In this document: positions 46,133 through 54,811 of the stretch, in pieces
Layout: each line of letters starts with the position of its first letter
How positions within the stretch are numbered: the first letter of the stretch is position 1
From: SCTD01 sp963784675
GTDB taxonomy: Bacteria; Actinomycetota; Actinomycetes; Mycobacteriales; SCTD01
DNA: 64,000 bases
Direction: 5' to 3'
NCBI GenBank assembly: GCA_963784675.1
Contig: CAWASE010000019.1
Span: 62,001-126,000 of the forward strand
Position numbers and translations under genes: made by a program
The notes under the pieces: model-generated
Told to the model about the DNA's origin: nothing
The model's database searches: none
The model's input: only the letters and a program-made list of their open reading frames with translations

Positions 46133-48385
46133 GTGAGACGTACGAACGCCAGTCTGCTGGCCCTGACCCTGCTCGCCACCGGCGCTCCCGCCGCTTTGCT
46201 CGCCTCCCCCGCCGGCGCGGCAGAGCGCGGCGACCCGTCCGTCGTCGGCCGTTTCGAGCTGCCGTTCCAGGAGGCCGGCGACCGCTGCGTGAACCTCGAC
46301 GACGGTGAGCAGCAGTGCAAGCCTGCGGCCGGCTCGATCAACATCCTGCCGAACGGCAAGATCGTCTACTGGGACGCGCTCGACAGCGTCCAGGAGTCCA
46401 AGCTCAACACCGTCGCCGAGTTCGGCGACAAGGCCCGCAACGACACCGCCCGGGTGCTGGACCTGCGGGGTGCCAAGCCGAGCTGGCAGGTCAGCAACCC
46501 TGACCCCGCGAGCAACCCGGACGGCCGCCAGGGCTCCTACCTGCCCGGTCCGCTGTACAACGACGACGAGACCCGCAACGACGGTGACCTGTTCTGCTCC
46601 GACCAGATCTTCCTGGCCGACGGCACGATCCTGGACGTCGGCGGCACGCACTACTACCAGGAGCCGGGCGTCCCGGGGAAGCCGGAGTTCGGCGTCGTCG
46701 AGCTCGAGGGGCTGACCAACAGCCGCCTCTACGACGGCGAGACCAACACCTGGACCGCCAGCGGCGAGATGACCTACGGACGCTGGTACCCGTCGGTCGT
46801 CACGCTGCCGGACAGCAAGGTGCTGACCCTGTCCGGCGTCACCAAGCTCATCAAGCCGGTCTACCCGGACCGCCCGGCCGACTCCGGCCGCAACGTCACG
46901 CAGTCCGAGGTCTACGACCCCGAGACGGGCACGTTCAGCGTCGACGGCGGCAACAAGTCGCTGCCGCTCTACCCCCGCGTCCACCTGCTGCCGAACGGCC
47001 ACGTCTACTACGACGCGGGCGGTCAGACGTTCAACCCGTCCGGGCAGGCCTACGACGAGGCGCTGTGGAACACCGCGTCGTCCTACGACCCGAAGACCCA
47101 CCAGTGGACCGACCTCGGCCTGCCGAAGTTCGGGCCGGCGCTGCTGGGCTTCCGTGGTTCGGCCTTCAGCCAGATGCTGCCGCTCGAGCCCGATGCCCAG
47201 GGCAGGTACACCAAGGTCCAGACGCTCTCGGCCGGGGGCGTGTACGGCGTCTCGCCGGGCACCTACGTCGGCACCGACTCCTCCACGCTGAACACCATCA
47301 CGCTGGGCGCCGACGGGGCCGAGACCTTCGCCAGCGAGAACACCGCAGCGCTGAACAACCCGCGCTGGTTCTCCACCGGCGTCACGTTGCCGACCGGTGA
47401 GGTCATCGCCTTCTCCGGCGCCGACCGGGACGAGGTCGTCGCTCCCGGTTCCGGCACCCCGGAGACGACTCCGGAGATCTTCGACCCCAAGACCGGCACC
47501 TGGACCGAGCTCGCCGACCAGAGCCACGGCCGCACCTACCACAACACGGCGATCCTGCTGCAGGACGGCCGCGTGCTGGTCGGCGGGCACGCACCGATCA
47601 CGACCGGCTACGCCGTCGCCACCGACGCGCTGGAGAAGAACCTCGGCTTCAGCAACCCCAACAACGACCCGTCGTTCGAGATCTTCAGCCCGCCGAACCT
47701 GTTCTACGGGCCGCGGCCGGTGATCACCAAGGTCGACCCGCAGGTGACCCGCGGCGCCACGATGACGATCCACACGCCCGACGCCAAGGACGCGTCGTCG
47801 GTGGTGCTGTCGCGCAACACCGCCCTGACGCACCTGGTCGACGCCGACCAGCGCACCGTCGAGCTGCCGGTGGTGAGCCGTAAGGGCAACACCCTCACGG
47901 TCGCCGTCACCGACAACGCCGCCGTCCTCCCGGACGGCCCGTACACCGTGTTCGTCAACAAGACCTACCCCAAGGGCGACACGCCGTCGGCCGGGCGTCA
48001 GGTCTTCGTCGGCACGGTGCCGGCACGGTTCGCCGACGACATCGCCGCCAACAACAGCGCCACCGTCAAGGCCGAGCTCAAGGCCCGGGGCGCTGCCAGC
48101 ACCGCTGGAGCCGCTACCGGCTCGGCATCGAACCCGGTGGACACCACCGCGAACGGGGTTGCTGCCCCGGGGACCGACGCGGTCAGCGACGCCGCTGTCC
48201 GGGGGACCAACGCCCTGGGTGACGACCCGGTCGCCGCCGTCGTCCCGCCCGGGCTGTCCGGGGTGTCGCTGACGTCCGCCTCGACGCCGCTGGACCGGCC
48301 GACGTCCATCGCGCTCGGCCTGGCCGGTCTTGCCCTGACCGGGACCGCCGTCGGCGGCCTGCGCGCCCGGCGCCGCGCCGCCTGA
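46133..48385 (+). CDS. Galactose oxidase/GlxA-like copper radical oxidase, secreted and membrane-anchored
   Basis: 750 residues. Signal peptide ending ASPAGAAE, a Kelch-type propeller and a DUF1929 C-terminal domain. All copper-radical residues can be placed by motif: Cys155 in DLFCSDQIF and Tyr219 in RWYPSVVTLPDSKVLTLSG (the Cys-Tyr cross-link pair), Tyr469-His470 in TYHNTAILLQDGRV, and His567 in LTHLVDADQR. The family oxidises primary alcohols or aldehydes to give H2O2; Streptomyces GlxA works on glycan during hyphal-tip growth with the cellulose synthase-like CslA. No cslA gene is seen here. The end (about 718-745) is a membrane helix with an RARRR tail. Confidence 0.92.
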   Translation: MRRTNASLLALTLLATGAPAALLASPAGAAERGDPSVVGRFELPFQEAGDRCVNLDDGEQQCKPAAGSINILPNGKIVYWDALDSVQESKLNTVAEFGDKARNDTARVLDLRGAKPSWQVSNPDPASNPDGRQGSYLPGPLYNDDETRNDGDLFCSDQIFLADGTILDVGGTHYYQEPGVPGKPEFGVVELEGLTNSRLYDGETNTWTASGEMTYGRWYPSVVTLPDSKVLTLSGVTKLIKPVYPDRPADSGRNVTQSEVYDPETGTFSVDGGNKSLPLYPRVHLLPNGHVYYDAGGQTFNPSGQAYDEALWNTASSYDPKTHQWTDLGLPKFGPALLGFRGSAFSQMLPLEPDAQGRYTKVQTLSAGGVYGVSPGTYVGTDSSTLNTITLGADGAETFASENTAALNNPRWFSTGVTLPTGEVIAFSGADRDEVVAPGSGTPETTPEIFDPKTGTWTELADQSHGRTYHNTAILLQDGRVLVGGHAPITTGYAVATDALEKNLGFSNPNNDPSFEIFSPPNLFYGPRPVITKVDPQVTRGATMTIHTPDAKDASSVVLSRNTALTHLVDADQRTVELPVVSRKGNTLTVAVTDNAAVLPDGPYTVFVNKTYPKGDTPSAGRQVFVGTVPARFADDIAANNSATVKAELKARGAASTAGAATGSASNPVDTTANGVAAPGTDAVSDAAVRGTNALGDDPVAAVVPPGLSGVSLTSASTPLDRPTSIALGLAGLALTGTAVGGLRARRRAA

Positions 48386-48424
48386 CCGCACGGCCCCGCC
48401 CGCCCGCCACGGGCCACCACGAAC

Positions 48425-48463
48425 GACGCGCCGCTGCTGACCTCGAGTCGGCAGCGGCGCGTC
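48425..48463. terminator. Bidirectional terminator hairpin
   Basis: Perfect 13-bp stem (48425-48437 with 48451-48463) between the convergent oxidase and PH-domain genes. Confidence 0.8.
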
Positions 48464-48495
48464 CGTGCCTGCGGGCCTGCGGGCGTGCGCGGGTT

Positions 48496-48906
48496 CTAGC
48501 CGCGCGGCCGACCCTCGATCTCGGCGGCGCGGCGCAGCGCCGGCAGGTCGCGACGCGACAGCGCGGTCAGGCGCCTGGCCGACGCTCCCTGCCTCAGCAG
48601 CCGCACCGGACCGCGACGCGGGACCTGGAAGCCCGCGACGTCGGGCCAGGCGGTGGTCGTCGTGGCGAGCCCGTTGCAGACCGTCAGCCCGCTCGGAGAG
48701 ACCTTGACGCCGGCTCGGAGCACCCAGGCGACGGTGGCCGCCGGTAGCAGCAGCAACGGCGTCAGCAGCGGCGAGGAGGTCGCGACCGGAAGCGTCCCGA
48801 TCGTGAACACGACCACCGGCACCAGGCTGACCCGCGTCGGTCCGAAGCGGCGACGGACGGCGGGCTGGTCGGCGGGGCGGTCCTGGTCCGGGCGGTCGTC
48901 GGGCAC
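48496..48906 (-). CDS. PH-domain membrane protein, function unknown
   Basis: 136 residues from GTG 48906. A polar, Asp/Arg-rich start, two membrane helices (VSLVPVVVFTIGTLPVA and LLTPLLLLPAATVAWVL) and a short bacterial PH-type domain: GVKVSPSGLTVCNGLATTTTAWPDVAGF. This matches small actinobacterial proteins with a PH fold on the cytoplasmic side. No function is known. It is divergent from ilvD. Confidence 0.8.
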   Translation of the reverse strand: MPDDRPDQDRPADQPAVRRRFGPTRVSLVPVVVFTIGTLPVATSSPLLTPLLLLPAATVAWVLRAGVKVSPSGLTVCNGLATTTTAWPDVAGFQVPRRGPVRLLRQGASARRLTALSRRDLPALRRAAEIEGRPRG

Positions 48907-48954
48907 CGGCCGATGGTGCCACCGTCCGCCGCCGTCTGCCCATCCGGACGCGCC

Positions 48955-48960
48955 TACCCT
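48955..48960 (+). promoter_or_regulatory. Candidate -10 of a leaderless ilvD transcript
   Basis: TACCCT is 7 nt before GTG 48968; no Shine-Dalgarno sequence. Confidence 0.55.
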
Positions 48961-48967
48961 GGGCCGG

Positions 48968-50665
48968 GTGAGCACTCCCCGCGCCCCGCGCCCCCGCAGC
49001 ACCGACGTGACCGACGGCCCGCACCGCGCACCCGCCCGAGCGATGCTGCGCGCCGTCGGCATGACCGACGACGACTTCGACAAGCCGCAGATCGGCGTCG
49101 CCTCGTCGTGGAACGAGATCACGCCGTGCAACCTCTCCCTGGACCGGCTGGCCAAGGCGGCCAAGGTCGGGGTGCGGCAGGCCGGCGGGTTCCCGATGGA
49201 GTTCGGCACCATCTCGGTCTCCGACGGCATCTCGATGGGGCACGAGGGGATGCGCGCCTCGCTGGTCTCCCGCGAGGTCATCGCCGACAGCGTCGAGACG
49301 GTGATGTTCGCCGAGCGGCTCGACGGCTCGGTGACGCTCGCCGGGTGCGACAAGTCGCTGCCCGGCATGCTGATGGCCGCGGCCCGGCTCGACCTCGCGT
49401 CGGTGTTCCTCTACGCCGGCTCGACGCTGCCGGGCAAGCTCGCGGGTCTGAACGGTGTCGACCGCGATCTGACGATCATCGACGTGTTCGAGGGCGTCGG
49501 CGCGCTGGCCCGCGGCCTCATCACCCAGGAGGAGCTCGACGCGATCGAGAAGGCCACCTGTCCCGGCGAGGGCGCCTGCGGCGGCATGTACACCGCCAAC
49601 ACGATGGCCTCGGCGGCCGAGGCGCTCGGCATGTCGCTGCCGGGTAGTGCCGCGCCGCCTGCGGTCGACGCACGGCGTGACGAGTACGCCGTGAAGTCGG
49701 GAGAGGCCGTCGTCGCGCTGGTGAACGCCGGGATCACGGCCCGGCAGATCCTCACGAAGCAGGCGTTCGAGAACGCGATCACCGTCGTCATGGCGCTCGG
49801 CGGCTCGACCAACGCGGTGCTGCACCTGCTGGCGATCGCGCACGAGGCCCGCGTCGAGCTGTCCTACGCCGACTTCACCCGCATCGCCGAGAAGGTTCCG
49901 CACCTGGCAGACGTGAAGCCGTTCGGCCGCTACGTCATGACCGACATCGACCGCATCGGCGGCATCCCCGTCGTGATGAAGGCGCTGCTGGACGCCGGTC
50001 TGCTGCACGGCGACGTGCTCACGGTGACGGGCCGGACGATGCGCGAGAACCTCGAGGCGATGGACATCCCGCCGCTGGACGGAGAGGTGCTGCGCGCGCT
50101 GACCGACCCGATCCACGCCACCGGCGGCATCACGATCCTGCACGGCTCGCTCGCGCCCGACGGCGCTGTCGTCAAGAGCGCCGGCTTCGCGGAGACCTCC
50201 TTCGAGGGCACCGCCCGGGTGTTCGACGGGGAGCAGGGCTGCATGGACGCGGTCGTCGACGGCACGCTGAAGCCCGGCGACGTCTGCGTCATCCGCTACG
50301 AAGGGCCGCGCGGCGGCCCGGGCATGCGCGAGATGCTCATGGTCACCGGCGCGATCAAGGGCGCGGGGCTGGGCAAGGACGTCCTGCTGCTCACCGACGG
50401 CCGCTTCTCCGGTGGCACCACCGGGTTGTGCGTCGGCCACGTCGCGCCGGAGGCGGCCGACGGCGGGCCGATCGCGCTGGTCGTCGACGGCGACCGCATC
50501 CGGCTGGACCTGACGACCTCCCGCCTGGACCTGCTGGTCGAGCCCGACGAGCTCGAGCGGCGCCGCGCCGGCTGGAAACCGCTGGAGCCGCGTTACACGA
50601 CCGGCGTGCTCGGCAAGTACGCCAAGCTCGTCGGATCGGCCGCGCAGGGCGCCATCACCGGCTGA
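48968..50665 (+). CDS. ilvD: Dihydroxy-acid dehydratase
   Basis: 565 residues from GTG 48968. IlvD dehydrates dihydroxy acids to the 2-oxo acids of valine and isoleucine. The Fe-S cysteines lie in ITPCNLSL, AGCDKSLPGM and CPGEGACGGMYTANTM. The C-terminal GPRGGPGMREM and DGRFSGGTTGLCVGHVAPEA are conserved. It lies 4 kb from ilvBNC with its own leaderless-type promoter. The patatin gene overlaps its stop. Confidence 0.96.
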   Translation: MSTPRAPRPRSTDVTDGPHRAPARAMLRAVGMTDDDFDKPQIGVASSWNEITPCNLSLDRLAKAAKVGVRQAGGFPMEFGTISVSDGISMGHEGMRASLVSREVIADSVETVMFAERLDGSVTLAGCDKSLPGMLMAAARLDLASVFLYAGSTLPGKLAGLNGVDRDLTIIDVFEGVGALARGLITQEELDAIEKATCPGEGACGGMYTANTMASAAEALGMSLPGSAAPPAVDARRDEYAVKSGEAVVALVNAGITARQILTKQAFENAITVVMALGGSTNAVLHLLAIAHEARVELSYADFTRIAEKVPHLADVKPFGRYVMTDIDRIGGIPVVMKALLDAGLLHGDVLTVTGRTMRENLEAMDIPPLDGEVLRALTDPIHATGGITILHGSLAPDGAVVKSAGFAETSFEGTARVFDGEQGCMDAVVDGTLKPGDVCVIRYEGPRGGPGMREMLMVTGAIKGAGLGKDVLLLTDGRFSGGTTGLCVGHVAPEAADGGPIALVVDGDRIRLDLTTSRLDLLVEPDELERRRAGWKPLEPRYTTGVLGKYAKLVGSAAQGAITG

Positions 50666-51498
50666 TGAAAGCTCTCGTGCTCGGCGGCGGAGGCGTCGCC
50701 GGGATCGCCTGGATGACCGGCGTGCTCGCGGGCGTGGCCGACTCGGGCAGCGATGTCCGCGACGCCGACCTGGTCATCGGCACGTCGGCGGGGGCCACCG
50801 TCGGCGCCCAGCTGGCGAGCGGCCTGTCGCTGGACGAGCTGGTGGCTCGACAGGTGGACCCGTCGCTGCAGGCCGCCGAGCTGATGGCGGACATCGACCT
50901 CACGGCCTACGTCACCGAGCTGTTCGGCCTGTTCACCGATCCGTCCGACGTCTTGGCGTGCCGCGGGGCGGTGGGCCGTTTCGCCCTCGACGCCGACACG
51001 GTCCCAGAAGCGGCACGGCGGTCGGTCGTCGAGTCCCGGTTGCCGTCGCACGACTGGCCCGCGCACGACCTGCGCGTGGTCGCGGTCGACGCGGTGAGCG
51101 GTCGGCACCGCGTGTTCGACCGCGCCTCAGGCGTCGCGCTGGTCGACGCCGTCGCTGCCTCGTGCGCCGTGCCGGGCATCTGGCCGCCGGTGACGATCGA
51201 GGGCGCGCGCTACGTCGACGGGGGAGTGCGGTCAGGCTCCAACGCCGACCTCGCTGCCGGTGCGGACGAGGTGCTGGTGCTCGCGCCGCTCGGGGAGATG
51301 GAGCTGTTCCCCACCGACGCCGCCCTGCCGACCGCGGTCGCGGCGCTGCGGAGGGCGGGCGCGCGGGTGGCGGTTGTGGCGCCCGACGAGGCGAGCCGTG
51401 CGGCCATGGGCGCCAACCCGCTCGACCCGGCGACCCGAGCACCGGCGGCCGAGGCGGGCCGGGCGCAGGGCCGGTCGTCGGCTCCGCGCTGGGAGTAG
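50665..51498 (+). CDS. Patatin-like phospholipase family protein
   Basis: 277 residues. The opening ALVLGGGGVAGIAWMTGVL is the oxyanion-hole glycine loop, GTSAG (about residues 39-43) holds the nucleophile Ser, and VDGGV (about 183) gives the dyad Asp. The family hydrolyses acyl esters of lipids; the substrate is unknown. ATG 50665 shares a base with the ilvD stop (TGATG), so it is translated from the ilvD transcript. No membrane segment. Confidence 0.9.
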   Translation: MKALVLGGGGVAGIAWMTGVLAGVADSGSDVRDADLVIGTSAGATVGAQLASGLSLDELVARQVDPSLQAAELMADIDLTAYVTELFGLFTDPSDVLACRGAVGRFALDADTVPEAARRSVVESRLPSHDWPAHDLRVVAVDAVSGRHRVFDRASGVALVDAVAASCAVPGIWPPVTIEGARYVDGGVRSGSNADLAAGADEVLVLAPLGEMELFPTDAALPTAVAALRRAGARVAVVAPDEASRAAMGANPLDPATRAPAAEAGRAQGRSSAPRWE

Positions 51499-51508
51499 CT
51501 GCCGGGAC

Positions 51509-52078
51509 TCAGCGCACGACGTCGTAGACCGCCATCGTGACGCCGTTCGGGTAGGCGGCCTGCTCGACCAGTCGCAGCTGACCCGGACCGGTGCCGGCGC
51601 CGTCCGTGAACAGGCGCTTGCCCGTGCCGAGGACGACCGGGAACGTCAGCAGGTGGTAGCGGTCCACCAGGCCGGCCGCCGCCAGACCGCGGGCCAGCGT
51701 GCCGCTGCCGTGGACGATGATCGGACCGCCGTCCTGCTCCTTCAGCACCGCGACGTCCTCTAGCGAGCGCAGGATGGTCGTCGGCTGCCAGCCCGGGTCC
51801 GTCTCGGTCAGGGTGGTCGAGACGACGTACTTGGGCATCGCGTTGTAGCGGGCGAAGTCGTCCACCATCGTCGGCCAGACGGGCGCGAACTCCTGGTAGG
51901 CGGTGCGTCCGAGCAGCAGTGCTCCGGCCTCCTCCTGCTCGCGGCCCTTGATCTCATAGGCTGCGGCGTCGAACTCGACCTCTTTGAAGGTCCAGCCGGC
52001 ACGGGGGTGGTCACCGCCGCCCGGTGAGTCGATGACGCCGTCTAGGCTGATGAGCTCGGTGACGATCAGGTTGCGCAC
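51509..52078 (-). CDS. Dihydrofolate reductase/RibD C-terminal-like family protein
   Basis: 189 residues; AGGAGG lies 5-6 nt before the ATG. The fold markers are MRNLIVTELISLDGVI at the start, LLLGRTAYQEFAPVWP, KYVVSTTLTETDPGW and IIVHGSGTLARGLAAAGLVD, as in the RibD_C/YwjB reductases. They bind NADPH and a pterin or related compound, but the true substrate is unknown. Not a canonical FolA. Confidence 0.9.
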   Translation of the reverse strand: MRNLIVTELISLDGVIDSPGGGDHPRAGWTFKEVEFDAAAYEIKGREQEEAGALLLGRTAYQEFAPVWPTMVDDFARYNAMPKYVVSTTLTETDPGWQPTTILRSLEDVAVLKEQDGGPIIVHGSGTLARGLAAAGLVDRYHLLTFPVVLGTGKRLFTDGAGTGPGQLRLVEQAAYPNGVTMAVYDVVR

Positions 52079-52212
52079 AGGTCCTCCTGGAGTAGGTGTC
52101 GCCCAGTCTGACGTCTCGCGCGGCCGGTTCTCGTCGGCGTCCGCTGGGTGGCGCAGGTCAGGCGCCGGCTGACAGAGTGGCTACGCAGGTTCAGCCCGAC
52201 AGAGGAGTCACC

Positions 52213-52554
52213 GTGCCGAGGTACCTGATCTCGTTCGACGACGGCGCCATGGCGCACATTCCCGACAGCGACTGGCCCGAGGTGGGGGAGGCCTCGCACG
52301 ATGTGGTCCGTCGGGCCAGGGACGCAGGCGTCTGGATCTTCGGCGCCGGCGTCGAGCGCCAGCGCGCATCCGTCGTCGCCGTCGACGGGGCCGTCTCGGA
52401 CGGCCCCGAGCCGGAGACGAAGGCCGTCATCGGCGGGTTCTCGATCATCGAGGTGTCCTCGCGTGCGGAGGCGCTCGACTGGGCTGCGCAGTTCGCCCGC
52501 TCCTGCCGGTGCGCCCAGGAGGTCCGGGAGATCGGGTTCGACCCGGAGTCCTGA
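52213..52554 (+). CDS. YCII-related protein
   Basis: 113 residues from GTG 52213 with GAGGAG upstream. YCII/DGPF-type dimeric alpha-beta fold: PRYLISFDDGAM, then ARDAGVWIFGAGVE, KAVIGGFSIIEVSSRAEALDWAA. The usual YCII His/Asp pair is only partly recognisable, so enzymatic activity is uncertain. Such genes often neighbour ECF sigma factor genes; none is seen here. Confidence 0.82.
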   Translation: MPRYLISFDDGAMAHIPDSDWPEVGEASHDVVRRARDAGVWIFGAGVERQRASVVAVDGAVSDGPEPETKAVIGGFSIIEVSSRAEALDWAAQFARSCRCAQEVREIGFDPES

Positions 52555-52559
52555 GCACG

Positions 52560-52577
52560 GTCGGCCCTTCGGCCGAC
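52560..52577 (+). terminator. Short hairpin after the YCII gene
   Basis: GTCGGCC-CTTC-GGCCGAC, 7-bp perfect stem, 6 nt after the stop. No T-run. Confidence 0.5.
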
Positions 52578-52774
52578 GCTGGGACGCATCGTGTCGGGGT
52601 CGACCGGGGACGTGCGTGCAAAACACCAGGCGTGAGTGCCGCGCGACTGCCCATGTCAGTGTCGGCGAGCACCAGACCGGCGCGTGTTGCTCACAGTCGA
52701 ACATCGATAGCGTCGTCCTCGAGAGTTGCTTGCCGGGAGGGTTTCTCGACCGCCGATTTGTCGGTGGGCGGTTC

Positions 52775-52780
52775 TATCGT
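52775..52780 (+). promoter_or_regulatory. Candidate -10 of a leaderless transcript (DUF222-like gene)
   Basis: TATCGT, 7 nt before ATG 52788; no Shine-Dalgarno sequence. The preceding 195 nt hold nothing else I can name. Confidence 0.5.
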
Positions 52781-52787
52781 CAGTGTC

Positions 52788-54255
52788 ATGGGAGCAGACG
52801 AGCATCGGCTGGACGTGGCTGCGCTCGATGCTGCCGTGACCGCGCTGGAGGCTTCGGACCTGGCTCGGCACGTGCTGCACGCGCGCACGCTGCGAGAGGT
52901 GCTGGAGCTGCATCGGGTGCATGTCGCGGCCGGGTGGGAGCTGGCGACGGCGGCGGAGCTGGCGTTGGTCCGGCAGGTGTCGGAGACTGTCGCGTCCGGG
53001 CTGTTAGGTCAGGCGTTGCTGCTGTCCGGGCTGGAGCAGGGTCTGGAAGCGGTGGAGACGGGGCTGCTGAGCGTCGAGCAGGCCGGGGTGCTGTCGCGGG
53101 CGCTGACCGGGCTGGCCGCGGACGTGCAGGTGGCGCTGTGGGCGCTGCTGCTGGCCCGGCTGCGCGCGGCGCGGGTATCGGGGGAGGTGCTGTCGCCGGC
53201 GCGGCTCACGACGCTGCTCGCCGGGTGGGTGCTGCAGGCCGATCCGGTCGAGGCCGAGCAGCGCCGCAAGCAGGCCGAGCGGCAGGCGGCGGACGTGGAG
53301 TACCGCCGTCGGCAGGACGGCCTGGTCGACCTGTTCGCCCTCGGGATCGGACCGGTGAACGCCCGGGCGGCACTGGGCCGGATCCGGGACCGGTCGCGGC
53401 CGTGGGCGGATGGTGACGACCGCAGTGCGGGCAAGCGCCGGCTGGACGCGTTCGTGGACCTGCTGCTGGGCCGCGACCAGCTGAGCTTCGACACCGGCGG
53501 CTTCGACACCGGTCTCGGCGAGCCGGATGCTGCGGCGGCCTGTTGTCCGTGTCGCCGGCCGGGCGTGAGCCGGCAGGCGGCGTTGTGCGGGTGCCTGCCG
53601 GGGCAGCCGGCGCCGTGCCGGGTGCAGGTGAGCGTCCTGGTGCCGATCGGCGCGGCGCTGGGCACGACTGATGAGCTGGCGACGCTCGCCGGGCACGGTC
53701 CGCTGGACCGCGGTCAGCTGGCGGACATCCTGGCGACGGCGCCGGTGCTGCGCAGCGTGTGGGTCGATGCCGACGGCACGCCCATCGCCGCGGGCCGCGT
53801 GGAGCGTCCCGGCCGCGCCGACCAGACCGGGCTGCGGGCGGCGTTGCTGCGGCTGCGTGACGCCCCACCACCGGGCCGGCACGAGCCCCGGCATCCGCAC
53901 GATCACCGCACGCCTCCGGCACCACGACCGGCACCGCCGCCGGACCCGCCGGGCGACGACAGTGCGACCGAGAGCGCCACCGAGCCGTCCGAGCGCCGTC
54001 GCCCGGACCTCGCCCCGGGTCACCAACGCCCCGGTGCCAGCCAAGAGCACTCTGAGCCCCGACGACCTGCGCCGGCTCGACGACGACAGCGCCGACGATC
54101 CCGCCGCCGACCGACCCTGGACGCCCACCTCCGACCCGCTGGACGAGCCCGCCGCCAGCCACGACGAGGTCCAGACTCGGCTGCTGCTGGACCAGCGCTG
54201 GGGCTACGAGCTCGACAACCCCTACCACTGGCTCAAAGGAGACCTCACGGTCTAG
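52788..54255 (+). CDS. DUF222-like protein without an HNH domain, apparent +1 frameshift near 54015
   Basis: From ATG 52788 the first roughly 370 residues read as the helical DUF222 type that is common and multi-copy in actinobacteria (ALEASDLARHVLHARTLREV, then LADILATAPVLRSVWVDADG, with a CCPCRRPG and CGCLPGQ pair). Codon quality in this frame collapses after about 54025. The +1 frame there is excellent and reads STLSPDDLRRLDDDSADD, then QRWGYELDNPYHWL, to TAG 54253. An extra base in the CCCCGGG run at 54013-54019 would explain it. The HNH nuclease domain that usually ends these proteins is absent. Function unknown. Confidence 0.68.
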
Positions 54256-54599
54256 TCAGCCGTCCGACGTTCCAAAACTGCTCGACAGCAACCGCGCAGA
54301 GCGCCACCTATGCGCTGCTGTGCGGGTGCGCCTTGCCCTCGCAGAGGGTCTCCCCGGCGACGCCCTGCTGCGACTGCTACGGCCAGCACGTCCCCGACTA
54401 CCAGTCCCGGATCACGCTCACCACCAGGGAGCACCGGCGACGGATCTGACCGTCCTGGCCCTGACGCCCGATCCCGAGCTCCCGCCACGCAGCACCCCCA
54501 ACGGCGAGCTGGTCTTCCTGCAGATCGCCTTCGTCACCGCCGCCGACAAGGCGCCATGCCTGGACCAGCGTGCGATTCGGCGTTCCACATCCTGAGATA

Positions 54600-54628
54600 C
54601 CGGTCCCGCCTGCTTGACACGGGACCGG
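54600..54628. promoter_or_regulatory. Inverted repeat upstream of the ilvB leader
   Basis: CCGGTCCCG (54600-54608) and CGGGACCGG (54620-54628) form a perfect 9-bp stem with TTGACA in the loop. It may be a terminator of upstream transcripts, an operator, or include the -35 of the ilv promoter. Confidence 0.45.
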
Positions 54629-54641
54629 CCATTGACGCATC

Positions 54642-54683
54642 GTGGTCGGCGTGCTCAACCCCCGCCTCGTCGTCGTTACCTAG
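54642..54683 (+). CDS. ilvB leader peptide (attenuator)
   Basis: Thirteen codons, MVGVLNPRLVVVT, from GTG 54642 to TAG 54681. Seven of thirteen residues are Val or Leu, with three successive Val codons before Thr and stop. It sits 30 nt before a Rho-independent terminator and 170 nt before ilvB, the layout of branched-chain amino acid attenuators known in actinobacteria. A ribosome stalled at the Val codons would cover the 5' arm of the following hairpin. The start codon lacks an obvious ribosome site, and GTG 54651 is an alternative. Confidence 0.75.
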   Translation: MVGVLNPRLVVVT

Positions 54684-54710
54684 CGCGCCTGCCGACCCTG
54701 GCAGCCGCGC
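54683..54710 (+). promoter_or_regulatory. Hairpin between the leader peptide and the attenuator terminator
   Basis: Arms at 54683-54693 and 54700-54710 pair over 11 bases with one mismatch. The left arm begins in the leader stop codon, so ribosome position would decide whether it forms. Confidence 0.6.
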
Positions 54711-54712
54711 TC

Positions 54713-54746
54713 ACCCCTCCGTGCCCCGCACGAGGGGTTCTTTTTT
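54713..54746 (+). terminator. Rho-independent attenuator terminator before ilvB
   Basis: ACCCCTCCGTGC pairs with GCACGAGGGGT (about 11 bp, one bulge), followed by TTCTTTTTT. The T-run is striking in this GC-rich DNA. Confidence 0.85.
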
Positions 54747-54811
54747 GCCCGCACGCAGTTGAGCCGCCCGCACCTGACCCGCACAGCCCGACCGAAGGAC
54801 ACGCACCGCCG

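Larger units (their letters stand above)
54256..54811 (+). other. 556-nt non-coding stretch carrying the ilvB leader/attenuator
   Basis: 54256-54599 holds no gene I can support; short open frames there have poor codon use, though one carries a Cys-rich segment (CGCALPS, PCCDCYG) that could be debris of a DUF222/HNH gene. 54600-54746 holds a hairpin, the ilvB leader peptide and an attenuator terminator. 54747-54811 is the ilvB 5' untranslated end. Confidence 0.65.

Noticed and set aside
45545..50440. A 1631-codon open frame on the minus strand
   Set aside because: It runs antisense to the copper oxidase, the ilvD gene and neighbours, all well supported. Composition is typical of a high-GC antisense frame.
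54310..54762. Short open frames between the DUF222 gene and ilvB
   Set aside because: Codon use is poor, no start has a ribosome site or a -10 box, and one of them would span the ilvB leader and terminator.
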